Assembly (NCBI GenBank): GCA_902363835.1
Contig: CABJBM010000019.1
Span: 1-64,000, forward strand
Direction: 5' to 3'
DNA length: 64,000 nt
Source: Lachnospiraceae bacterium
GTDB taxonomy: Bacteria; Bacillota; Clostridia; Lachnospirales; Lachnospiraceae
Part shown: positions 8,603 to 17,311 of the stretch, piece after piece
Layout: the number at the start of each line of letters is the position of its first letter
How positions within the stretch are numbered: position 1 is the first letter of the stretch
Notes under the pieces: generated by a model
Told to the model about the DNA's origin: nothing
The model's input: the letters and a program-made list of their open reading frames with translations, nothing else
The model's database searches: none
Made by a program: the position numbers and the translations under genes

Positions 8603-9298
8603 ATGGTTGAAGACAATAACTTGATTTTAGGCGGATCTGCGTCTTGCTTTAATTTATACAATTTGGAAAAGCAATTTCAGGAGCTTACTGAGGCACCGGT
8701 TGATTTTATTCACTTTGACGTGGTGGATGGGAGATTTAATGAGTGTTTTATTTTAGGACTTCCCACTTTGCAGATGATGCGCCCCCATACGGCATTGCCA
8801 ATTGAAGTACATCTTGCCGTATATGAACCGGAAAAGTATATAAAACAGTTTGTTGATGCCGGTGCGGACATTATTACCATTCATCCGGAAGGAACAAAGG
8901 ATATTATGGGAGTATTTGAATTGATCCGCAGTCTGGGAGCGAAGCCTGCGTTGGCATTCAGAAGCGAAACAATAGCGAATGAAGACATGCTTCCAGCTAT
9001 GGAGCAGTCCGCGTATATTATAAAATTAACCGTAAATCCTGGTTTTTCCGGTCAAAAGATACAGCCGGCAGCATTTGAAAAAATGCTGGCGATGCGTAAA
9101 ATGATGGACAGCCATGGAATAGGAACGAAAATTGCTGCTGATGGAAATGTAAATGTCAGTACAATCCCAATGCTTGTGAAACATGGAGCGGAAATGCTGA
9201 TTGGAGGAACTTCCGGTTTGTTTTTGAATGGAAAAAGCGTGAGAGAGTGTGCGGAAGCCATGCTTCAGGCAATGACGATAAAAAAGGCCGGTTTTTAG
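8603..9298 (+). CDS. Ribulose-phosphate 3-epimerase-family protein
   Basis: A 231-residue TIM-barrel protein of the Rpe/AlsE family. The metal and base motifs HFDVVDG, EVHLAV, VNPGFSGQ and ADGNV are all present. The family inverts C3 of ketose phosphates: ribulose-5-phosphate in Rpe, allulose-6-phosphate in AlsE. Beside a hexose-type PTS and an FSA-like aldolase, it more likely acts on a six-carbon or deoxy-ketose phosphate than in the housekeeping pentose pathway. The gap to EIIB is 142 bases and contains no gene I can recognise. The start is chosen at ATG 8603, after GGAGG. Confidence 0.8.
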   Translation: MVEDNNLILGGSASCFNLYNLEKQFQELTEAPVDFIHFDVVDGRFNECFILGLPTLQMMRPHTALPIEVHLAVYEPEKYIKQFVDAGADIITIHPEGTKDIMGVFELIRSLGAKPALAFRSETIANEDMLPAMEQSAYIIKLTVNPGFSGQKIQPAAFEKMLAMRKMMDSHGIGTKIAADGNVNVSTIPMLVKHGAEMLIGGTSGLFLNGKSVRECAEAMLQAMTIKKAGF

Positions 9299-9341
9299 CA
9301 AGGCAGAGTATTTGTTTACAAATACATTACAGGGAAAAATA

Positions 9342-10020
9342 ATGATACGTTTTGCCACAGTAGGGACAAATTTTATAGTAAAACAGTTTCTTAATGCAGC
9401 CGCCAGGAGCAATGAACTTTTCTATGCGGTATCATATTCAAGAGATAGGGAAAAAGCAAAGGCATTTGCTGCTGAATATGGTCCGTGCAGATATTGCACC
9501 GATTTACTGGAACTTGCAGAGTCCAAGGATGTGGATGCGGCATATGTTGCCAGCCCTAACAGTCTTCATTTTGAACAGTCGGTTTTAATGCTTTCTCATG
9601 GAAAACATGTGATGTGTGAAAAAACAATTACTTCCAATTGGATGGAGCTGAATAAACTGGTGGAGATAGCAGACAAAAATCATGTGGTTTTGCTGGAAGC
9701 CATGCGTTTCGTATTTGATCCGGGATTTGCCATAATACAGGAAAATCTGAAACGGCTGGGTGCCATTCGCAGAGTCAGCTTTCAGTATTGCCAGTATTCT
9801 TTATGGAAGGAATGGAGAAAAGGAAGTTTTGGTGTCTCATGAATTGGATTCTAATATGATTTATGAAATCCAGGAATGGATCGGACAGATCCGTGGAGAA
9901 CGGGACTGGCATGACCCGATGAAGGCTTCGCTCATGGAACTGCAGGTTATGGATCAAGTCAGAGGACAACTCTCTATACGGTTCCCTGCAGATGAGGAGG
10001 AGAAGTGGAAGAAATATTAA
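9342..10020 (+). pseudogene. Gfo/Idh/MocA oxidoreductase, internally deleted and frameshifted
   Basis: The reading frame from ATG 9342 starts as a normal NAD(P)-dependent sugar oxidoreductase: the Rossmann start MIRFATVGTNFIV, then YVASPNSLH and the EK motif in MCEKTITSN. After FQYCQYS (about 9800) it runs into an unrelated stop at 9842. The family's C-terminal end resumes in another frame (about 9800-10020), with NMIYEIQEWI and MDQVRGQLSIRFPAD. The two halves total about 240 residues where about 325 are normal, so roughly 90 residues of the middle, including the conserved sheet face, are gone. An in-place deletion with frameshift is the simplest reading. A sequencing error alone would not remove this much. 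Confidence 0.75.
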
Positions 10021-10481
10021 ATAAGATTGAAGAATTGAAAAAACAACAGAAACAACTGGTATTTCAGGAATTTTCGGAGGAAACTGCCTGGAGGATCGGC
10101 TCAAGGATCCGGGAACGGGCGGCAGAAAAGCAATATTCGGTTGCAGTAAGTATAACTCTGGGCAGGAAGTGTCTCTTTTACTGCTCTATGCCTGGGACAG
10201 CTCCTATTAATGACGACTGGATCAGAAGAAAGGAAAATACGGTATATAAATTCCACAAGAGTTCTTATGAAATGTCTTTGTATATGCAGCTGAAACAGGA
10301 TAATCTCAGCGGAAGGTATGGGCTTGACCGTGCTGATTATGCGGCGGCAGGAGGAGCAGTGCCTTTAATCTTAAAAAGTGTCGGAGTGGCGGGAGCTATT
10401 TCTGTGTCGGGTATGTCGGAGGACGAGGATCATGAATTGATTGCAGGTGTCATAAAAGACTATTTGTCTGCCAAGAGATAA
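10005..10481 (+). CDS. UPF0303 / HbpS-like (GlcG family) protein
   Basis: A 158-residue protein of the UPF0303 family, related to the GlcG/HbpS heme-binding fold. Visible traits are the charged N-terminus KIEELKKQQKQL, the WRIG motif and the DYAAAGGAVPL loop, followed by GAISVSGM. Function is poorly known. In sugar operons such proteins recur as a last gene. It starts with GTG 10005 after GATGAGGAGG and overlaps the end of the broken oxidoreductase, so it was translationally coupled to it. Confidence 0.75.
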   Translation: MEEILNKIEELKKQQKQLVFQEFSEETAWRIGSRIRERAAEKQYSVAVSITLGRKCLFYCSMPGTAPINDDWIRRKENTVYKFHKSSYEMSLYMQLKQDNLSGRYGLDRADYAAAGGAVPLILKSVGVAGAISVSGMSEDEDHELIAGVIKDYLSAKR

Positions 10482-10598
10482 TTGGGGGCAAGGGAAGGAT
10501 AATTTTATATAAGTCAGCATTGAGGTCATAAAGCTGAAGGGTATGTGGAATTTCTCCCTTAAACTTCTATTTATTATCAATATAACATAATATTTTTG

Positions 10599-10627
10599 AA
10601 CCGTTGCAGAAATGCGGCGGTTTTTTT
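10599..10627 (+). terminator. Terminator after the PTS / UPF0303 operon
   Basis: AACCGTTGC (10599-10607) pairs with GCGGCGGTT (10614-10622) using two G-T wobbles around a 6-base loop, and a run of T residues to 10627 follows. Confidence 0.6.
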
Positions 10628-10924
10628 GTTTGAATTATTGGCATTGACTTTAAAATAAGTAAGGTATCCCTAAGGTCTTGAAGAACCCACTTCTCATAGT
10701 ATCATTACTTATGCTAATAAAAGGACATGTTTATTCAGGAGCGGACCGCCTTCTGAGGAGCCATATCTTTATCAGCAAGGATTTATGGACGGAATCAGGG
10801 TAATGATAGCCGGATCCCTTATATAAACTCTGTTTCGTTTAGATGAATGCAGCATCAATTCAAAGCTGGTGCATTGAAAGGTTATAACTACAGGCAAAAA
10901 AGTGATGGGAGTGTAAACGTAGGC

Positions 10925-10953
10925 TGGTCATCGCTCTGGCGATTTGATACAAT
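10925..10953 (+). promoter_or_regulatory. Possible promoter of the sensor kinase operon
   Basis: Extended -10 TGATACAAT (-10 TACAAT at 10948-10953) with a weak -35 TGGTCA (10925-10930) and a 17-base spacer. It lies about 90 bases before the kinase start. Confidence 0.35.
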
Positions 10954-11043
10954 AGAAAAATAAGAATAAAGCTGGAAGAATTTACCGAGTCAGGTATAAC
11001 GCGGATTGGAAATATTCACTTGACCAAGGGGGGGGAAATAGAC

Positions 11044-12870
11044 TTGATCAAATATTTGATCAACAGATACCGTAGCTGGGGAATTGCAAAAAAGACATTG
11101 ATCATTCTGCTATTTGTCTCCATTGTCCCTGTCATGGTAATTGAAATTATAACCTGCATCATTGCGGCCAACACCTTAAAAAAGCAGATGGATATTCTGG
11201 TGGAAAGCAATATGAAATTATCCCAGAAAGGGCTGGAGGATTTCTTTTCCGAATATGACAGCATCATCATGTCCATTTATACGGAAAATGAATACGCCGT
11301 AAAGCTGGAAAAGCTGAATGTGTGGGATTCCAGGAATTATTATCTGCTGAAAAAGCAGTTAGAAGATGATCTGGAAAACATCTCTTTTCTTCACCCGGAA
11401 ATATTGGGGATCGCGGTGGTGACCCTGAAAAAGGAATGCATCCTGTATGATTCCATTACCAACAGCACCATGGACAGCTACTGCTTTCCGGAAAAGGACA
11501 AGAGCTGGCTGAATTTGACCGATGAGACCTTTCACAACACCCGGACCGTTTATTCCGGTGTCATAAGCAGGGAGGAGGCAGGCGGCACAAAAAGAAACAT
11601 CATGTATCTGGGGCACCGGATCGCGGATATCAACAATTACAGACAGGGGACTGTTGGAAGTATTTTGATCTGCCTTGACGAGACCAACATCCGGGATACC
11701 TATTCCCAGGAAAACGAAAATAAGGTCAATGTTTCCTTCCTCTGTGATGCCGGCGGAAACATCGTTTCCAGCACCAGGGCAGACTTAATCGGAACCGGCA
11801 TCTTTGATGGCTGGGATGGCAGCAAAGAAGAGCTGTTTTCCCAGACGGATGCAAAGATCCGTCAGGCTGTGGAAGCCCGGCAGATCATGAAAAGCGGGTC
11901 TTACAGCATTTACACAAAGCCTGTGATGAAAGATCAGTTCTTGCTGGTCAGCATCCGGGATAACAAGGAGCCTTTGAAGGATTTTAAATACATCTTTGAA
12001 GTGATCATCCTGCTTACCATACTGATCATCATTACCAGCGTTCTTATTATGATCCAGTTTGCAGGCTCCTTACAGGTCTGTGTTGAAAAGATCACCTCTG
12101 CCATGGACAGGGCTTATAAGGGCGATTATACGGTTCAGATCCAGCATACCTGGCAGGACGAGTTTGGAAAGATCGCAAAGCATTTCAATCACATGGTACA
12201 GAAGATCGACCAGTCGGGAAAGATAGAAAAGGAAGCCCTGCTTCGGGAGAAAAATGCGGAATTAAAGGCTTTGGAAGCTCAGATCAACCCGCATTTCTTA
12301 TACAATACCTTAGATGCCATCAACTGGATCGCCATAGAAAATGAACAGTTCCTCATCAGCAAAATGCTTAAAAACCTTGCCACCATCCTGCGTTACAGCG
12401 TACATAAAAGCAATGGTGTGGTCAGTGTGAGAAGCGAGATGGAATATTTAAAGCAGTATATTTTTCTGCAGCAGCAAAGGTTTTCCTTTTCCTTTCACTG
12501 CATTATGGCTGTGGACGAAGAGGTTCTGGATTTAAAAATGCATAAGCTTTTATTCCAGCCTCTGATTGAAAATGCCATCATTCACGGATTTCCAGGCAAT
12601 ACAGGGCAGGATGAGATTACAATTTCCATCAGAAAAAAAGGTGATAAGCATCTGGTGGTCCGAGTGGAGGATAATGGAAAGGGCATGGATGAGGAGCTGG
12701 TCAGGGAGCTGAACCATTATGATTATTTAAGCGGCACAATGGAGGGGAGCATCGGAGTACGGAACGTGATCATGAGGATCAAATATTATTATGGGGAGGA
12801 GGGGCATTTCTTCATTGAATCAGATGACAGGGGAACGAAAATAACGGCAGAGATTTTATTTGAAGAATAG
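11044..12870 (+). CDS. YesM-type sensor histidine kinase
   Basis: A membrane sensor of 608 residues if started at TTG 11044, which follows AAGGGGGGG at good spacing; an upstream TTG at 11020 lacks such a site. One membrane helix near residues 12-40, an extracellular Cache-like domain to about 305, a second helix (about 313-338), a HAMP linker, then the His_kinase domain with His417 in QINPHFLYN and the ATPase N and G boxes (QPLIENAIIHG, EDNGKGM). This family senses extracellular carbohydrate-related signals, often with a binding protein. It is paired with the response regulator 22 bases on and precedes an alpha-mannosidase import operon. Confidence 0.85.
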   Translation: MIKYLINRYRSWGIAKKTLIILLFVSIVPVMVIEIITCIIAANTLKKQMDILVESNMKLSQKGLEDFFSEYDSIIMSIYTENEYAVKLEKLNVWDSRNYYLLKKQLEDDLENISFLHPEILGIAVVTLKKECILYDSITNSTMDSYCFPEKDKSWLNLTDETFHNTRTVYSGVISREEAGGTKRNIMYLGHRIADINNYRQGTVGSILICLDETNIRDTYSQENENKVNVSFLCDAGGNIVSSTRADLIGTGIFDGWDGSKEELFSQTDAKIRQAVEARQIMKSGSYSIYTKPVMKDQFLLVSIRDNKEPLKDFKYIFEVIILLTILIIITSVLIMIQFAGSLQVCVEKITSAMDRAYKGDYTVQIQHTWQDEFGKIAKHFNHMVQKIDQSGKIEKEALLREKNAELKALEAQINPHFLYNTLDAINWIAIENEQFLISKMLKNLATILRYSVHKSNGVVSVRSEMEYLKQYIFLQQQRFSFSFHCIMAVDEEVLDLKMHKLLFQPLIENAIIHGFPGNTGQDEITISIRKKGDKHLVVRVEDNGKGMDEELVRELNHYDYLSGTMEGSIGVRNVIMRIKYYYGEEGHFFIESDDRGTKITAEILFEE

Positions 12871-12892
12871 ACAGGGGGATTTATAAAGCGGT

Positions 12893-14404
12893 ATGAGAGT
12901 TGTAATTGTGGAAGATGAGCCAAACACCAGAAACGGGATCATAAAGATCATTGAAAAGTACACGCCCCATGAAGTGGTTGCAGGGGAAAGCGATGGAGAG
13001 GCGGGCCTTGAAACGGTATTATCCTTACGGCCTGATGTTGTTATAACGGATATCAATATGCCTAAGATGGACGGGCTGACCATGGTCAATAAGATCCGGG
13101 AAGCGGGAAGTTTAACAGCGGCAATCCTGCTTACGGGATATTCCGAGTTTGAATACGCCCAGCGTGCCATACAGCTGTCTGTTGTGGAATATTTGCTGAA
13201 GCCTTTGGATGTGGAGGATATCATAGAAGTACTTGGTACCGTGGAAAAAAAGATATCCAAGAACAAGGTGGAAACGGTGTCGGCGGAGCAGCTGCTGTTT
13301 TCCCTTCTGACAGGGGATGAAAATGATCAGGAAATGGTTCAGAGGCAGTTTGCTGAAAGGATCAGAAACCAAAAAGACCAGGTCATTTCCATGTTCCTGA
13401 TCCAGTCGGAAAGCATACTGGAGGATACTGCCGGCCAGATGGCGGAAGTCCTTAAAGAGAGCCTTGATGCCATTTGCCTTACCGGCTTTTTTATCTTTAG
13501 GCTCCCCTATGAGAAGCAGATCCTGGTCATGATTTCAGACGGCCAGAGCGCCAGGTACTTAAAAAACATTTTTAAAACCCAGATATTAAAGGAACTGAAA
13601 AAGAAAGGGGAATTTCTCATAAGCTATGGGGAAATGAAAAGCCTTTCCAGGCTCAAGGATACCTTAAAGCAGATGCAGGAATATCTTTCCTATACCTTTG
13701 TGTTTCCTGACACCTGCATCATGGACAGCCAGCTGATTGAAAATCTGTCCTTTGAAAAGGTGGAATATCCCAAATATCTGGAACGGGGGATGAAAAGGGA
13801 TATAAGGAACGGAAACAAGGAGGGGATCAGAAAAAACGCCAGGAAATTTGAGGAGGCTGTCATTGAAAGCAGGGGAGAGCCTAAGGAGGTCAAAAACCAT
13901 ACCGTCCGTTTTGTTATAGCTGCCTTAAACACCGCAAGGGATCTGATGGAGAACAAAGACATTGAAGCCCTTTACCAATACCTGTTAAACGATATGATGA
14001 AAACCAGCATCAGGGAAGTTTTTTTGAATAACTACCGGAAGATGATGGATATAGTGGCAGATGACAAGGAAAAGGATGAATTGACCGGCAATGGCATGAT
14101 CTTAAATGTCATAGAATTCATAAGACAGAATTATGATAAGGAGATTTCCCTTTCTGATGCGGCTGATCTGGTTGGCATTACACCGGAATATTTAAGCAAG
14201 CTGTTTACCAGGGAAATGGGAATCAATTTTTGTACTTTTTTAGGGGAATTTCGGGTGAGCATTGCAAAAAGGCTGCTGGCAACCGGCAATTATAAGATCC
14301 ATGAAGTGGCTGAAATGGTGGGATATAAGGATACAAAGTATTTTAACAAGGTATTCCGCTCCATTATGGGAGTGTCACCCTCAGAGTATAGAAAGGTATT
14401 TTAA
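12893..14404 (+). CDS. YesN-type response regulator with AraC DNA-binding domain
   Basis: A 503-residue regulator. The receiver domain fills residues 1-120, with Asp53 (VVITDINMP) as the phosphorylation site and Lys105 in the LLKPLD motif. A long middle region of no clear family follows. The C-terminal AraC/XylS double helix-turn-helix covers about 405-503 (ISLSDAADLVGITPEYLSKLF and VAEMVGYKDTKYFNKVF, quoted in part). It should activate the binding-protein promoter at 15702-15731, which has a poor -10 and a long spacer. It ends 4 bases before the next gene. Confidence 0.85.
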   Translation: MRVVIVEDEPNTRNGIIKIIEKYTPHEVVAGESDGEAGLETVLSLRPDVVITDINMPKMDGLTMVNKIREAGSLTAAILLTGYSEFEYAQRAIQLSVVEYLLKPLDVEDIIEVLGTVEKKISKNKVETVSAEQLLFSLLTGDENDQEMVQRQFAERIRNQKDQVISMFLIQSESILEDTAGQMAEVLKESLDAICLTGFFIFRLPYEKQILVMISDGQSARYLKNIFKTQILKELKKKGEFLISYGEMKSLSRLKDTLKQMQEYLSYTFVFPDTCIMDSQLIENLSFEKVEYPKYLERGMKRDIRNGNKEGIRKNARKFEEAVIESRGEPKEVKNHTVRFVIAALNTARDLMENKDIEALYQYLLNDMMKTSIREVFLNNYRKMMDIVADDKEKDELTGNGMILNVIEFIRQNYDKEISLSDAADLVGITPEYLSKLFTREMGINFCTFLGEFRVSIAKRLLATGNYKIHEVAEMVGYKDTKYFNKVFRSIMGVSPSEYRKVF

Positions 14405-14408
14405 GACG

Positions 14409-15665
14409 ATGAACAGGACCGTACAAAAACTTCTGATTTGTTTATGGCTGCTGGTCTGTTTTTTACTGATCAGCGTGATCCTTAAGTATTACAGGGAATC
14501 CAATGAGGTGGCAGTTGAGGAGAAAAAGAGAGATCAGCTTGTGATCATGGCTGTCTGCGAGGAAGATGAAAGCGGGAAATACTTAAAAAAGCTTGCAGAT
14601 GAATATTCCGGAATTCCGGGAAACCCGGAAATCAGAATCCAGTATGTTTCCCAATCCGGCTTTCAAAAGCAGCTGTGCATTGATAAGGATCAGAATACCC
14701 TTCCAGATCTGATCATCTGTGAAAACGTCATGACCCCTGCCCTGCAATCCATGGGGATACTTAAGGAACTGTCCGGCTATATGACAGCAGACAGGATCTC
14801 CCTGTATTTAAAGAACGCATACAGCAGCACAGTGGTAAACGGCGTCTGCTATGCAGTCCCCTTTACCAGCAACCCTTATGTGGTATTTTATAATGAGGAT
14901 CATTTGATGAAGTATGGCGCTTCCATACCCGATGATATGGAAGGGTTTTATAAGCTGTGCAGGGAAAATAACACCCTTGGCACCTATAATTTCGGCATTG
15001 CCATGAGGAATAAGGAGGATGTTACCTCCAGCTTTTTACAGATGATCTATTCCGCCGGCGGGACCTTGCGGAGCCTGGATACGGAAAACTGCATGCAGCT
15101 GTATGAGATGCTGGGCAATATGAGGGATGAGGGTATCATGGCCCAGGATGTGATCAACTGGAACCAAAAGGATCTGATGAAGGCATTTTCCAAGGGATAT
15201 GTGAAAATCGCCATTGCAGAGCTAAGCTCCATGTCCATACTGGAGAATTCGGACAGGAAGTGCCGGTATCAAATTGCGGAAATCCCCTATATCCAGAAGC
15301 AGACCTATTTGCTGCAGGGGGATAACATAGGGATCACGGCTACAGCGGATTGGAAAGAATCCATAAAGCTGCTGGATTACCTTACTTCCAGGGAGGTGGT
15401 AAAAAGCTATTATGAGAATACCCGCTGTCTTTCCGTCAGGGCAGACTTAACTGTAAATCCGGGACTGGAAAAAGGTCTTACGGATGAGTTCGTGGAAAGA
15501 GAGAGGAACCAGAGCATTTTAAAGAATGCCTATTCCACATGGTTTATCATATCAGACGGAATCGCAGGAAACTTAACGGATTTTTTCGGGGACAAGACCA
15601 TAACGCCGGAGGAAGTTGCCAAAAGGCTTCAGAGAGACAGCAGGAATGCCATTATGGAAAGATAG
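14409..15665 (+). CDS. Membrane-anchored solute-binding-protein homologue, possible co-sensor
   Basis: A 418-residue family-1 extracellular solute-binding protein. The N-terminus is a single hydrophobic helix (LLICLWLLVCFLLISVI) with no lipobox and no clear signal-peptidase site, so it is probably held by an uncleaved anchor. YAVPFTSNPYVVFYNEDHL is the hinge region typical of sugar-binding proteins. The gene starts 4 bases after the response regulator, far from any permease, and the true transport lipoprotein follows separately at 15808. This placement suggests a ligand-presenting partner for the kinase rather than a transport component. ATG 14409 is chosen because a longer frame would overlap the regulator gene. 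Confidence 0.7.
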   Translation: MNRTVQKLLICLWLLVCFLLISVILKYYRESNEVAVEEKKRDQLVIMAVCEEDESGKYLKKLADEYSGIPGNPEIRIQYVSQSGFQKQLCIDKDQNTLPDLIICENVMTPALQSMGILKELSGYMTADRISLYLKNAYSSTVVNGVCYAVPFTSNPYVVFYNEDHLMKYGASIPDDMEGFYKLCRENNTLGTYNFGIAMRNKEDVTSSFLQMIYSAGGTLRSLDTENCMQLYEMLGNMRDEGIMAQDVINWNQKDLMKAFSKGYVKIAIAELSSMSILENSDRKCRYQIAEIPYIQKQTYLLQGDNIGITATADWKESIKLLDYLTSREVVKSYYENTRCLSVRADLTVNPGLEKGLTDEFVERERNQSILKNAYSTWFIISDGIAGNLTDFFGDKTITPEEVAKRLQRDSRNAIMER

Positions 15666-15701
15666 GAAAGGAGGTTAAAATTATACCCCTTTTCTAAAAT
15701 T

Positions 15702-15731
15702 TTGGAATATTCTGTGAAACCGACTTATGCT
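15702..15731 (+). promoter_or_regulatory. Weak promoter of the mannoside import operon
   Basis: TTGGAA (15702-15707), an 18-base spacer and TATGCT (15726-15731). The imperfect boxes fit a promoter that needs the YesN-type activator. Confidence 0.35.
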
Positions 15732-15807
15732 ATCATCTGCTTAACACATAAAACGATATACCTTTATTCCCGGGAAACCTGGGAAGGAATAGGAGATGGA
15801 GGGCTTT

Positions 15808-17229
15808 ATGAAGAAAATGAAAAAAATTGCGGCAGCGGCGCTTGCGTCCACCATGGTTTTTTCCCTGGCAGCGTGCCAGGGCTCCGGAACAAAGACGGAG
15901 ACAACGGCACAAGGCAAGACGGAAGTAAGTTTGGGGGAAACCGGAAAAACAGCAGACAACCAGGGCACAGGCGGAAAGACGAAAATTTCCATTACCTTCC
16001 GGGATGGAGGAAGCGATACCCTGAAAAACTGGTTTGAGAACGCATATGAGACTTACGATAAGAAGGATTCCATTGAACTTGACATTGCTCCGATCACTGC
16101 CTCTGAGGGGGATTATTTTGCAAAGGTAGCCCTGGCGCTCCAATCTGCTGATACTGCTCCTGACATTGTCTGCGAAGATACCTTCCAGCTTCCTTCCGAC
16201 GTGGCAGCCGGTTATCTTACGGATCTTTCTGCTTACTTAAAGGATTATAAGGAATGGAGTGACGGAACCTTTTACGGGCCTTTGGTGGAAGGTGTTACAT
16301 ATGACGACGGAAGTGTTTACGGAATCCCCTACTGCACCGATACCCGGGGGCTCTGGTACAACAAGGAGGTATTTCAGGCAGCCGGCTTAGATCCGGAATG
16401 GCAGCCAAAAACATGGCAGGATGTCTTAGACACCTGTAAAACGATCAAGGAAAAATGCCCGGATGTAGTGCCCTTCTGGTGCAATTCAGGGGTAGCAACA
16501 GGAGAAGCCACTTCCATGCAGACCTATGAAATGCTTCTTTACGGAACAGGAGAACAGCTTTTGGATGAAAGTGACAAATGGATCGTGTCCAGCGAAAATA
16601 TTTTAAAGTCCTTAAACTTTATCGGCACCATTTATAAGGATGGGTACGGACCATCCCTGTCTAAAGTATTAAACGGAGAAGCAGGCAACATCGCTTCCAG
16701 AGAGTACCTGCCGGGAGGAAAGCTTGCCATTTCCTTAGACGGATACTGGATGACAGGAAACTATAAGGATACAGGGGCAGCTCCCTGGCCGGAATACAAG
16801 GAAAAGCTGGGCATTGCAGCCATGCCGACCTCTGAGGGACAGACGCCGGGAAGCGTTACCATGTCCGGCGGCTGGGCCTTATCCATTCCCCAGCTTTCTG
16901 ACCAGAAGGATGCTGCCATGGACTTTATCAAACACTGCATGAGCTATGATGTGTACTTGGATACCATCATTGCCCAGGGAAATATTGCAACCAGAACCGA
17001 TATTGCGGCAGATCCCAGCTACTCTTCCCAGCCGTTTATGGAAAAGTGCACAGGCTTCCTGTCAGGAGCCTTTTACAGGCCCAGAAACAGCCAGTATTCA
17101 ACGGTTACCACACACATCCAGACCATGGTGGAATCAGTTGTATCAGGAACAAGCCCGGAAGACGCAATGGCACAATATAAATCAGACGTGACCAACAGCG
17201 TTGGCGCAGAAAATACCGTGGAAAAATAA
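15808..17229 (+). CDS. Sugar ABC transporter substrate-binding lipoprotein
   Basis: A 473-residue family-1 binding protein. The signal peptide ends in the lipobox SLAAC, so the mature protein is lipid-anchored outside the membrane. A Gly/Thr/Lys-rich linker of about 45 residues follows, then the binding domains with ESTVY-like features such as GIPYCTDTRGLWYN. It delivers oligosaccharide to the permeases at 17312 and 18203. The GH38 enzyme in the same operon suggests alpha-mannosides. An in-frame ATG at 15796 is possible, but 15808 gives the better signal peptide. Confidence 0.85.
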   Translation: MKKMKKIAAAALASTMVFSLAACQGSGTKTETTAQGKTEVSLGETGKTADNQGTGGKTKISITFRDGGSDTLKNWFENAYETYDKKDSIELDIAPITASEGDYFAKVALALQSADTAPDIVCEDTFQLPSDVAAGYLTDLSAYLKDYKEWSDGTFYGPLVEGVTYDDGSVYGIPYCTDTRGLWYNKEVFQAAGLDPEWQPKTWQDVLDTCKTIKEKCPDVVPFWCNSGVATGEATSMQTYEMLLYGTGEQLLDESDKWIVSSENILKSLNFIGTIYKDGYGPSLSKVLNGEAGNIASREYLPGGKLAISLDGYWMTGNYKDTGAAPWPEYKEKLGIAAMPTSEGQTPGSVTMSGGWALSIPQLSDQKDAAMDFIKHCMSYDVYLDTIIAQGNIATRTDIAADPSYSSQPFMEKCTGFLSGAFYRPRNSQYSTVTTHIQTMVESVVSGTSPEDAMAQYKSDVTNSVGAENTVEK

Positions 17230-17246
17230 ACATTCAGGACTTGAAG

Positions 17247-17286
17247 GGGAGGGCAAACGTGCAACAGCAAAGCACCTGGCCCTCCC
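17247..17286 (+). repeat. Hairpin between binding-protein and permease genes
   Basis: GGGAGGGC (17247-17254) pairs perfectly with GCCCTCCC (17279-17286) around a 24-base loop. No T run follows. It probably stabilises or partly ends the binding-protein message. Confidence 0.5.
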
Positions 17287-17311
17287 TGTTTCTATCTAAA
17301 AGGAGGAATAA

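Larger units (their letters stand above)
10482..11043. other. Intergenic gap of 562 bases
   Basis: It contains a terminator at 10599-10627 and a possible promoter at 10925-10953. Between them, 10732-10826 can be read as a short peptide ending EEPYLYQQGFMDGIRVMIAG, which looks like the tail of a small Firmicutes protein but lacks a start and ribosome site. I cannot name it. The rest shows nothing recognisable. Confidence 0.4.

Noticed and set aside
14262..14408. N-terminal extension of the anchored binding protein
   Set aside because: It overlaps the response regulator's DNA-binding domain; ATG 14409 gives a proper membrane helix.
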